6,122 nt of DNA. Origin: HGM12669 sp048527645 (GTDB lineage: Bacteria; Bacillota; Clostridia; Oscillospirales; CAG-272). This document shows, in pieces, positions 1-5,472 of the stretch. The notes beneath the pieces are model-generated. The model was not told the DNA's origin. It searched no databases and saw nothing but the letters and a program-made list of their open reading frames with translations. The stretch covers positions 1 to 6,122 of the forward strand of contig DBGFNI010000118.1 in the NCBI GenBank assembly GCA_048527645.1. The letters run 5' to 3'. Numbering within the stretch: position 1 is the stretch's first letter; each line of letters starts with the position of its first letter. A program made the position numbers and the translations under genes.

Positions 1-2694
1 TGCTGCATAATCACCCACAACGCCGTCGATCTCGCGAGCAACTTCCATACGGAAGTCGGTTGCGCCTGCGGGCAGCTGATCTGCCTTCACGATGACGTTG
101 AAGTCGATGCAGTTCAGCAACTGCAGGTTACGGGAGAAGCCAACGGTTGTTTCAACCGGATTGGGATCCTTGGTCCAAACCGCGGTAAAGGTAAGATTGC
201 TGTTGACGGTGACGGTATCTCCTGCATCATATGTAATGCCGTCTTGCGCGCACAGCCATCCGTCAAACAGATAGCCTGTTTTGGACAGCGCGGAGAGCGT
301 GACGGAATTGCCCGCAGTGATCTGTTCGGTTGTCTGCTCACCGTCGTTATCGTAGGTGACGGTATAGGAGGTGGTTGTCACCTTGGTCCATACGGAAACA
401 AAATTGACATTGCCGGTCACGGTGTAGGATGATCCGCCGCTGTAATACTGACCGTCTGCCATACAATACCAGTTTTTGAACAGATAGCCGTCGTACACCG
501 GCGTCGGCAGCGTGATTGTTTTTCCGACTTCGACTGTCTGCGTACTGTTTCCGTTTTTGGAGTTGGTATAAGTCACTGTGCAGGTTTCTACAACAGTTCC
601 GCTGACTGTAACCGCGCAGGAGACGGCATCGCCCGACGCCGTTGTCGCGGTGACGGTGGTCGTGCCTGCCTTCAAGCCCTTGACCAAACCGCCTTCCACC
701 GTAGCAACGGAAGGATCGGAGGAGGTCCAGGTCACAGATTTATCCGGCGAAATATAAGGATATACGGTATGGTTGAGAGAAACATATTCGCCGGCGTTGA
801 CTACCGCGGAAGAAGCAATAGACGTTAAGCCGATGTCTTTTTCTTCAATGGTTTTATTATTGTAAAAAGTGCTCCGGATGTTGCTGATGCTGCCGGTTGT
901 AATCATATAGCTGTAGGCATGCTCACCGTACTGCGTCAGACTTTTTGTAAGGATCGGTGCAACATAGTTGGTTGCGCTGGAGGTGGAACTGGTCGTACCG
1001 GTATAGTTATATCTTCCGGCAAAGAGCTGTGTCACGCCGGGCGAATACAGACCGATACCCCAGTTGGAAGAATTGACCCAGGCGCACCAGGTTTCATCCG
1101 CCGCATACGGATAATGACGGCAGACCCCCGCGTTGACCTCCACGCCGTTTGATACCTGTCCCCAGAAGGGAAGGCTGGTTTCTTTTGTATAAGTGTCGTT
1201 GGTCCAGGGAGAAGAACCGCCGTACCAGACAAAGTTGCCCAGATAACTGATGGTGTAGAAAGCGGGAAGCTCCTGATCAACCTGGTGGAAGGTGTAGCCG
1301 GACCAGTCAAAGAAGCGGTTGTCCACCTGAACGCCGGTTGCGGTGAGCGTATAGGTGCTCTCCATATATGCCTGTGCGAAGTTTCCGGTCGCCCAGTCGC
1401 GCGGCATGCATTTCACATAGATGGAATTTGAGGTTACCACAACATCGACAATCTTACTTTTTGTGCTGCCCGCAGCGGAACTGGAGCCGCCCTGCACTGG
1501 GTTATAGCCCCACAGCTGCCCGTTATAATAGCCGGGCGTATATCCGTCGCTGTCATAAGCATTGCCCGCGTAATAGGATTGCTGCACCAGACGGCCGGCA
1601 TCCGCGCGGTTCAACAGGTTGGAAACGTTGCTGAGCCCGTCGGTTTTGTCTTCCAGATAGGACAGGCCGCCGCCCATGGTGAGGAGCGCGCCGATTTTAT
1701 ATTTGCTGTTTTCCAGATATACGGTGGAAGAATAAACCGTGTATTTTTCGGTGGTGACGCCGTATAGGATAAAGTCGGTATTTTTTCCTGTCTTCGCGGT
1801 GATTGTGATTTTTGTGACAGCGCTGCCGTATGCGCTGTTCAGATAATTGTCAACCAGTCCCGTAAAGGTGATGACCTCGCTGACGGAGGGCTCGAGATAA
1901 ATCGTTTCCGTGACGGAGGAGCCGGAGGAATTGATGTAGGTAATGGCGCCGGAGACGGCGGCATTGCTGTAATAGGAGATATGATAGCGGTTAAAGGAGG
2001 TGCCGCTCATATTCAGATTAAAGGTCATCGTACCGTTGCCGGCAATGGTATATTTCGGACCGTTTTGCGCGGAATAGCCGGAGACGGAGGTGATCGAAGC
2101 GATACCGTTCATAGCATTACTGTCATATTTTACCGGCGCAAGCTTCCAGATCATTGCTGCGTTGGTCTCGCTGTAAGTTGTCAGCTTGACCAGGGAGGAG
2201 GTGGCGGATCCGACCTCTGCCAGAGCCAGAGAAGGATCGGCTGCACAGCGCAGAATATAGCCGTTTGCAACCGCGGTGATCTGCCACTGCTGAAGAGAGG
2301 CGTCGGTGTCCTGCTGCAGGACAGCGTAACTGTTTTTTGATGCGGAGACCGTGCTCACGACACGTCCCGAAGCGCTGAGCGGCGTCAATTGATAGTTACT
2401 GCCGCTGGAACTGATCTGAAAAGTCTGTGCTGCCTGAGAAGACGGAGAGTCAACATTCAGGCAGGACGCCTCCGAATTCTGTGCGGGATAGGGAATGTTC
2501 AGAACATATCCGCTTTCCTGATTGACCAGAGCATAAAAACCGGGGGCGACAGATGCAGTTGCGGAGGTTGTTGTCTGCTCTGCCGCAGAGGAGATATTCA
2601 CAGCTGCGGGAATGACAGACAGCAGCAGCAGCACGGTGAGTAGCAGGGATAGAACGCGTGTGCCGTGCCGATTGGAGTTACTTGAAAAGAACAT
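1..2694 (-). CDS. Large secreted multidomain protein: ricin-like, beta-rich core, Big_2, two B-repeats (3' end cut)
   Basis: An uninterrupted frame of 898 codons runs off the window edge, so the C-terminus is unseen. The ATG at 2694 has a GAGG site 7 nt upstream. Residues 1-38 form a Sec signal peptide (Arg/His n-region, Leu-rich core, Ala-Ala near the probable cleavage site). Residues 52-188 resemble a ricin-type beta-trefoil lectin (GFYALVNQESG start; QQWQI and IWKL strand motifs). Residues 195-615 are a Tyr/Ser/Thr/Trp-rich beta core with GRLVQQSYY (367-375), WGYNPVQGG (395-403) and ETWCAW (534-539); I cannot assign a family, though it resembles extracellular carbohydrate-active proteins. 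Residues 621-697 are a Big_2 Ig-like domain (VTWTSSDPSVATV). Residues 705-771 and 777-842 are Listeria-Bacteroides repeats. Residues 843-898 begin another domain. It is probably an extracellular glycan-binding or glycan-acting protein; enzymatic activity is unproven. No LPXTG or other anchor can be judged because the end is missing. Confidence 0.9.
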   Translation of the reverse strand, partial: MFFSSNSNRHGTRVLSLLLTVLLLLSVIPAAVNISSAAEQTTTSATASVAPGFYALVNQESGYVLNIPYPAQNSEASCLNVDSPSSQAAQTFQISSSGSNYQLTPLSASGRVVSTVSASKNSYAVLQQDTDASLQQWQITAVANGYILRCAADPSLALAEVGSATSSLVKLTTYSETNAAMIWKLAPVKYDSNAMNGIASITSVSGYSAQNGPKYTIAGNGTMTFNLNMSGTSFNRYHISYYSNAAVSGAITYINSSGSSVTETIYLEPSVSEVITFTGLVDNYLNSAYGSAVTKITITAKTGKNTDFILYGVTTEKYTVYSSTVYLENSKYKIGALLTMGGGLSYLEDKTDGLSNVSNLLNRADAGRLVQQSYYAGNAYDSDGYTPGYYNGQLWGYNPVQGGSSSAAGSTKSKIVDVVVTSNSIYVKCMPRDWATGNFAQAYMESTYTLTATGVQVDNRFFDWSGYTFHQVDQELPAFYTISYLGNFVWYGGSSPWTNDTYTKETSLPFWGQVSNGVEVNAGVCRHYPYAADETWCAWVNSSNWGIGLYSPGVTQLFAGRYNYTGTTSSTSSATNYVAPILTKSLTQYGEHAYSYMITTGSISNIRSTFYNNKTIEEKDIGLTSIASSAVVNAGEYVSLNHTVYPYISPDKSVTWTSSDPSVATVEGGLVKGLKAGTTTVTATTASGDAVSCAVTVSGTVVETCTVTYTNSKNGNSTQTVEVGKTITLPTPVYDGYLFKNWYCMADGQYYSGGSSYTVTGNVNFVSVWTKVTTTSYTVTYDNDGEQTTEQITAGNSVTLSALSKTGYLFDGWLCAQDGITYDAGDTVTVNSNLTFTAVWTKDPNPVETTVGFSRNLQLLNCIDFNVIVKADQLPAGATDFRMEVAREIDGVVGDYAA
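169..582 (-). repeat. Two Listeria-Bacteroides (InlB B-type) repeats within the secreted protein
   Basis: Residues 705-771 and 777-842 of the secreted protein are two copies of a roughly 66-residue module. Each starts with a TVTY strand, has a central GYLF-x-x-W turn and ends in VWTK. Both copies carry a Cys two residues after that Trp (WYCMADG and WLCAQDG). The pattern matches the Listeria-Bacteroides repeat family (Flg_new/InlB B-repeat), a small beta-rich spacer or adhesion module of surface proteins. The two copies have diverged, so this is an old duplication. Confidence 0.85.
604..834 (-). other. Big_2 (bacterial Ig-like) domain in the secreted protein
   Basis: Residues 621-697 show the usual order of this fold: an opening hydrophobic strand, VTWTSSDPSVATV in the middle, then GLVKGLKAGTTTVTA and a closing strand ending in CAVTV. 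Big_2 domains normally act as rigid spacers on extracellular proteins. Here the domain separates the unclassified core from the two B-type repeats. Confidence 0.88.
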
Positions 2695-2699
2695 GATCA

Positions 2700-2705
2700 C
2701 ACCTC
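2700..2705 (-). promoter_or_regulatory. Ribosome binding site of the secreted-protein gene
   Basis: The minus strand reads GAGGTG; its GAGG core lies 7 nt before the ATG at 2694. A GTG codon two codons upstream is in frame but overlaps this site, so the ATG is the better start. Confidence 0.75.
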
Positions 2706-2723
2706 AAATTTTATTCAGACAGA

Positions 2724-2750
2724 GTTTCCCGATCTGCTTGGAAAGGAAAC
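2724..2750 (-). promoter_or_regulatory. Possible leader hairpin ahead of the secreted-protein gene
   Basis: On the minus strand GTTTCC (2750-2745) can pair with GGAAAC (2729-2724), plus one G-U pair, around a 13-nt loop. It falls inside the roughly 65-nt leader expected from the proximal promoter and ends about 18 nt before the ribosome binding site. It could affect mRNA stability or translation, or be chance. Confidence 0.3.
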
Positions 2751-2759
2751 GATGACACT

Positions 2760-2777
2760 GTAACATAATAGTAACAT
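2760..2777 (-). repeat. Direct repeat ATGTTAC, 11-bp period, overlapping the proximal -10 box
   Basis: The minus strand carries ATGTTAC at 2777-2771 and again at 2766-2760. The copies are identical, lie one helical turn apart, and the first overlaps the TACTAT -10 box. Such an arrangement could be a repressor or activator site, but two short AT-rich copies may also be coincidence. Confidence 0.35.
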
Positions 2778-2796
2778 ATTTACCGAAAAAAAGCAA
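2768..2796 (-). promoter_or_regulatory. Proximal sigma-A-type promoter of the secreted-protein gene
   Basis: On the minus strand a -35 box TTGCTT (2796-2791) is separated by exactly 17 nt from a -10 box TACTAT (2773-2768). A TG one base before the -10 gives an extended -10 element. Transcription would begin near 2761, leaving a leader of about 65 nt. This is the best promoter candidate in the window. Confidence 0.65.
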
Positions 2797-2824
2797 GGGT
2801 TTTAAGCGCCGGACGGGAAATATC

Positions 2825-2852
2825 AGTATAATTTACAAAACAAAGCGTTCAA
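2825..2852 (-). promoter_or_regulatory. Distal sigma-A-type promoter candidate
   Basis: On the minus strand TTGAAC (2852-2847) and TATACT (2830-2825) are separated by 16 nt, and the region is AT-rich. It lies about 57 nt upstream of the proximal promoter and would drive the same gene with a longer leader. The surrounding AT-richness makes chance matches likely. Confidence 0.45.
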
Positions 2853-2878
2853 ATTTGTATAATATAAGATGTAAGCTG

Positions 2879-2897
2879 CCCCGCTAACATCACGGGG
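2879..2897 (-). terminator. Weak hairpin after the MORN gene, possible terminator
   Basis: CCCCG at 2879-2883 pairs perfectly with CGGGG at 2893-2897 around a 9-nt loop, starting about 15 nt after the MORN stop codon. The stem is short and no U-run follows it on the minus strand, so it does not meet the usual criteria for an intrinsic terminator. It may instead protect the 3' end of the transcript. Confidence 0.3.
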
Positions 2898-2912
2898 TTG
2901 CGCTTTCAAAAG

Positions 2913-3851
2913 TCAAGTGGTGCTTTGCGTATCGGTTGTTTCGGCGGCTTGCGTGCTTTGCGGGACAACGGCCTCCTCGTCCAAAACGCGGTTTCCGTTT
3001 TCAAACAGTCCGGTATAGGTACGGCCGCTGGAATAGGTGTAGGTTCCTTCTCCGTTCATCAGGTTGTCCTTAAACTGGCCCACATATTGGTCGCCGCTTT
3101 CCTTCCAGGTGTAGGTGCCCTGACCGTTGCGCGCGTCGTTTTCAAATGAGCCGGTGTAGATGTCTCCGTTGGAGAAGGTAAAGGTTCCCTCACCGCTCTT
3201 CAAATCGTCCTGATAATACCCCTCGTATTTGCTACCGTCCGCCCAGATATAGACACCATAACCGTTTTTCTTTCCGTTTGAAAAGCTGCCGGTGTAGCTG
3301 GAACCGTCCTTGCGGGTATAAACGCCCTCACCCTCTTTTTTGCCGTTGACAAACGAGCCGGTGTAGACGTCTCCGTTTACGGAGGTCAAGGTGCCCTGAC
3401 CGTTAAACAACCCGCCGGAAAACGAGCCCTGATAGACATTTCCCTCTTTGTCGGTCTGCGTTCCCTCGCCCTCCATCAGCAGCGAGGTGCCCAGCTCCCC
3501 CTCATAAACGGAGCCATCGGAAAAGGTGACCTTGTTTGCGCTCTTCTGAATCTTTGCGCTGACGCCGTTGGAATAATACAGCGTGCCGCTTTGCGGGATG
3601 CCCTCCTTGTTTACCATGCCGAAGAATTTAACGGTGGAGCCGTCGGAGGCGGTGATTTTGCGGTACTGAAAGCCGAGCAGATATGCCGCGACAAACAGCA
3701 GTACGACGCATAGCACGGCGATGCCGAAGGTGATCAGAAAAACATTCTTCCCTTTTTTCTTTCCGCTTTTTCCCTCCTTGGAGGTGTGCGGTGTCTGTGC
3801 CGCCGGGTCGGTCTGCGGCGCGGACGGATCAATCTTTTTGTTCTGACTCAT
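2913..3851 (-). CDS. Membrane-anchored MORN-repeat protein
   Basis: The 312-residue protein has a polar, lysine-rich N-terminus (KEGKSGKKKGK at 26-36), one strong membrane helix (about 37-60) and a long repeat domain. Residues 112-287 hold eight MORN repeats of 22-24 residues, each with a core like DGxxYxGxFxNGxxxGxGxY; a degenerate copy precedes them (about 70-100). The tail (291-312) is rich in Gln, Ser and Thr. By the positive-inside rule the repeats should lie outside the membrane. MORN repeats form extended beta-hairpin arrays used as scaffolds or binding surfaces, and no enzymatic domain is present. I chose the ATG at 3851 because the longer frame from 3935 begins inside an inverted repeat, lacks a ribosome site and adds 28 unlikely residues. 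The ribosome site is oddly distant. The gene follows the unknown membrane protein and may be the last gene of the par operon. Its cellular role is unknown. Confidence 0.9.
   Translation of the reverse strand: MSQNKKIDPSAPQTDPAAQTPHTSKEGKSGKKKGKNVFLITFGIAVLCVVLLFVAAYLLGFQYRKITASDGSTVKFFGMVNKEGIPQSGTLYYSNGVSAKIQKSANKVTFSDGSVYEGELGTSLLMEGEGTQTDKEGNVYQGSFSGGLFNGQGTLTSVNGDVYTGSFVNGKKEGEGVYTRKDGSSYTGSFSNGKKNGYGVYIWADGSKYEGYYQDDLKSGEGTFTFSNGDIYTGSFENDARNGQGTYTWKESGDQYVGQFKDNLMNGEGTYTYSSGRTYTGLFENGNRVLDEEAVVPQSTQAAETTDTQSTT
2991..3518 (-). repeat. Eight tandem MORN repeats encoded in DNA
   Basis: The stretch encodes eight consecutive units, mostly 23 codons (about 69 bp). Typical units are NGDVYTGSFVNGKKEGEGVY and DGSSYTGSFSNGKKNGYGVY. 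Units 3 and 4 and unit 6 are most alike, suggesting growth by internal duplication. The last unit is incomplete and ends at LFENG. Confidence 0.88.
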
Positions 3852-3861
3852 ATAATCGGTT

Positions 3862-3894
3862 TTCTGCCCGAAAATCTGACAGAAGCTCCTTTCT
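3862..3894 (-). promoter_or_regulatory. Distant Shine-Dalgarno and spacer hairpin of the MORN gene
   Basis: The minus strand has a strong AGAAAGGAG at 3894-3886, but the next in-frame ATG (3851) is 34 nt further on and no in-frame GTG or TTG lies between. A TTCTG/CAGAA hairpin (3884-3880 with 3866-3862) lies in the gap. If folded, it would leave about 11 unpaired nt between the ribosome site and the ATG. The sequence is clear; the bridging role is inference. Confidence 0.4.
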
Positions 3895-3913
3895 GTTTCA
3901 GTATGGTTGTGTT

Positions 3914-3942
3914 TGTATGCATGACCATTTGGCATGCATACA
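3914..3942. promoter_or_regulatory. Perfect 10-bp inverted repeat upstream of the MORN gene
   Basis: TGTATGCATG at 3914-3923 is the exact reverse complement of CATGCATACA at 3933-3942, with a 9-nt spacer. It lies 12 nt past the stop of the 176-residue gene and about 63 nt before the MORN start. No U-run follows on the minus strand, so it is a poor terminator. It is better read as a protein-binding operator or an mRNA processing/stability hairpin between two genes. Confidence 0.55.
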
Positions 3943-3953
3943 GGATGCTTTGA

Positions 3954-4484
3954 TCAGAAAAAGACATCCTTTGCGTTTTTCATCAGCTGAATGATATCGG
4001 GAACCAAAATCAGACAGAGAATGGCAAAAACAATCGCGAGCACAACGGTCAGCAGCACTGCTTTCCCGCCGTTTCCCTTTTCGGAATACGTTTGAATCGC
4101 CCGGTCACGGTTTTTCCCCGGCTCGATATACAGCTTGGCGTCTGCGATGTCCGGCTTTTTCTGTCCCGGCTTTGCCTCCGCGTCGATGACGGTGATCACG
4201 CGGCGCAGCGTGCCCTTCGGACGAAGCGCATGGCGGAGAAAAATGTTTTTCTCTACCTCCATATCCCGCAGCGTTTTCGCATGCGCCGGGGAATCTGCGT
4301 TTTCCCGGAGCAGAAAACGGACCATCGCGCCGATAAACTTTTTGTGATAAACGGCGGCGAGACTTGCGAGAATCGCACCCAGCGCAAAGCACAGGATCAG
4401 TTCGTTGAGAGATCCGTAATGAACGGTTTGCAGGAATGCCTGAAGGTCTTCTGCAATTTTCTGTGTGATTGTGATTTCGCCCAT
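3954..4484 (-). CDS. Small membrane protein of unknown family, downstream of parB
   Basis: The 176-residue protein has two hydrophobic segments, about residues 27-46 and 141-164. Between them lies a basic polar stretch of about 95 residues (KKF, RFLLR, RHALRPKGTLRR, KPGQKKPD), predicted to stay in the cytoplasm with both ends outside. No signal peptide, catalytic motif or known domain is recognised. The start at 4484 follows AAAGGAAA with a normal spacing; an ATG 5 nt upstream is in another frame that soon stops. It begins 21 nt after the parB stop, so co-transcription is likely. Many Firmicutes have a DUF4446 gene after parB, but I do not see that family's features here. The cytoplasmic region could bind a partner at the membrane; that is only inference. 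Confidence 0.85.
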   Translation of the reverse strand: MGEITITQKIAEDLQAFLQTVHYGSLNELILCFALGAILASLAAVYHKKFIGAMVRFLLRENADSPAHAKTLRDMEVEKNIFLRHALRPKGTLRRVITVIDAEAKPGQKKPDIADAKLYIEPGKNRDRAIQTYSEKGNGGKAVLLTVVLAIVFAILCLILVPDIIQLMKNAKDVFF

Positions 4485-4505
4485 GACATGTTTCCTTTAT
4501 GACAC

Positions 4506-5384
4506 TTATGTCTCATTGAAAAAATCGGTTCCGCAAAGCCTGGTCAGCAGCGCCTCCAGCGCCTTACCGTCAGCAAAGGACAACTCCAGTGTCCCCGCTT
4601 CCCCTTTCCTGCGGACAATTTTCGCACGGCTGCCAAGCGTGGTGCTGATTTTGTCCTGAAGGGTTTTATAGTATGCCTTTGTTTGCAGATCATCTTGGGA
4701 TGCCGCCGAGGTCTGCTTGGGCGTGTTCAGGCGCTTTGCCTCCGCCTCTGCTGCGCGTACGGAAAGGTCCTTTTTGACGATCTGCTGCGCGAGTAGCACT
4801 TGCTTTTCGCGGTCTTTGACAGACAGAATCGCTTTGGCATGTCCGGCAGAGAGGGCACCGGAATTGACCAGCTGCGCCGCCTCCTCCGGCAAATCCAAAA
4901 GTCGCAGCGTGTTGGCGACGGAGGAGCGGTTTTTGCCCAGCTGCGCAGAAAGCGCCTCCTGCGTCATGCCGTACTTTTGCAGCAGCGCGCGGTATGCCTG
5001 CGCCTCCTCCAGCGGGTTGAGATCCTCACGCTGGATGTTTTCAATCAGCGCTGCCTGTGCGGCGGTTTTGTCATCCATGCTGAGCACCACCGCCGGGATT
5101 TCGGTGAGTCCCGCCATTTTCGCGGCGCGCCAGCGGCGCTCTCCCGCGACGATTTCATAAAAGCCGTTATTCTTTGCGGCTCTTACTGCGATGGGCTGTA
5201 GCACGCCGTGTGCGGCAACCGAGTCCGCCAGCTGCTCCAAAGCGGCGGTATCGAAGATTTGACGGGGTTGTTCGGGATTGGGTTCGATTTGAGAAATACG
5301 CAGCGTGGATACGGCGTTATCCCGGGGCAGCTCGTTTTCCAAAAACAGAGAGTCAAGACCTCTGCCCATTGTTTTTTTAGCCAT
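4506..5384 (-). CDS. parB: ParB/Spo0J chromosome partitioning protein
   Basis: The 292-residue protein has the normal length and full domain order of chromosomal ParB. Residues 1-15 (KKTMGRGLDSLF) are the conserved N-terminal peptide that contacts ParA and stimulates its ATPase. Residues 28-130 form the ParB/Srx CTP-binding domain, with GERRWRAAKMAG (81-92) and ENIQREDLNPLEEA (115-128). An HTH for parS recognition lies at about 140-163, followed by GHAKAIL (181-187). Residues 233-285 match the C-terminal dimerisation domain. In the family, ParB loads at parS, slides as a CTP-dependent clamp, and recruits SMC. No key motif is damaged. The ATG at 5384 is preceded by AAGGTG at a rather long spacing of 13 nt. 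It follows parA by 88 nt and precedes an unknown membrane protein by 21 nt. Confidence 0.97.
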   Translation of the reverse strand: MAKKTMGRGLDSLFLENELPRDNAVSTLRISQIEPNPEQPRQIFDTAALEQLADSVAAHGVLQPIAVRAAKNNGFYEIVAGERRWRAAKMAGLTEIPAVVLSMDDKTAAQAALIENIQREDLNPLEEAQAYRALLQKYGMTQEALSAQLGKNRSSVANTLRLLDLPEEAAQLVNSGALSAGHAKAILSVKDREKQVLLAQQIVKKDLSVRAAEAEAKRLNTPKQTSAASQDDLQTKAYYKTLQDKISTTLGSRAKIVRRKGEAGTLELSFADGKALEALLTRLCGTDFFNET

Positions 5385-5472
5385 GTTGTTATGCTGTCAC
5401 CTTGTCAGAAAGGGTCCTTTCTTTGATGTAATGCTTGTAATGCGCGCACCGCGCACGCGGCTTGAGTAACCG
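5385..5472 (-). promoter_or_regulatory. Structured parA-parB spacer with two dyads and short direct repeats
   Basis: The 88-nt gap holds a GC-rich dyad CCGCG-CA-CGCGG (5449-5460), 12 nt after the parA stop, and a dyad with 7-bp arms, AGAAAGG and CCTTTCT (5407-5413 and 5416-5422). Between them are two copies of TGTAATGC (5427-5434 and 5436-5443) and tandem CGCGCAC units (5443-5456). None resembles consensus parS. No U-run follows either dyad on the minus strand, so neither looks like an intrinsic terminator. They may tune parB expression relative to parA. Confidence 0.45.

Larger units (their letters stand above)
2695..2912 (-). other. Intergenic region between the MORN gene and the secreted-protein gene
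   Basis: These 218 nt are AT-rich and contain no credible coding frame. Reading along the minus strand they hold a weak possible terminator just after the MORN gene, two candidate sigma-A promoters, an 11-bp-period direct repeat over the second -10 box, a possible leader hairpin and the ribosome binding site of the secreted-protein gene. The length and content suggest that transcription starts anew here. Confidence 0.7.

Noticed and set aside
1032..1310. A 92-codon minus-strand open frame inside the secreted-protein gene
   Set aside because: It is out of frame with the 898-codon frame that contains all recognisable blocks, and it lacks its own signals.
1981..2340. A 119-codon plus-strand open frame opposite the secreted protein
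   Set aside because: It is antisense to a continuous frame with clear domains, its translation has no recognisable motif and no ribosome site, so it is a shadow frame.
2832..2863. A plus-strand promoter-like TTTACA and TATAAT
   Set aside because: The spacing is 20 nt, the region is simply AT-rich, and it would transcribe antisense into the MORN gene with no plus-strand gene to serve.
3852..3935. A 28-residue N-terminal extension of the MORN protein from an ATG at 3935
   Set aside because: That ATG sits in the arm of an inverted repeat, has no ribosome site, and the extension is unlike a signal or domain; the start at 3851 fits better.
4092..4502. A 136-codon plus-strand open frame opposite the unknown membrane protein
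   Set aside because: It is Cys/Arg-rich antisense translation typical of a shadow frame, while the minus frame has a good ribosome site and membrane helices.
5407..5422. A parS site in the parA-parB gap
   Set aside because: The dyad reads AGAAAGGGTCCTTTCT, which does not match the conserved Firmicute parS consensus TGTTTCACGTGAAACA; I found no such consensus anywhere in the window.
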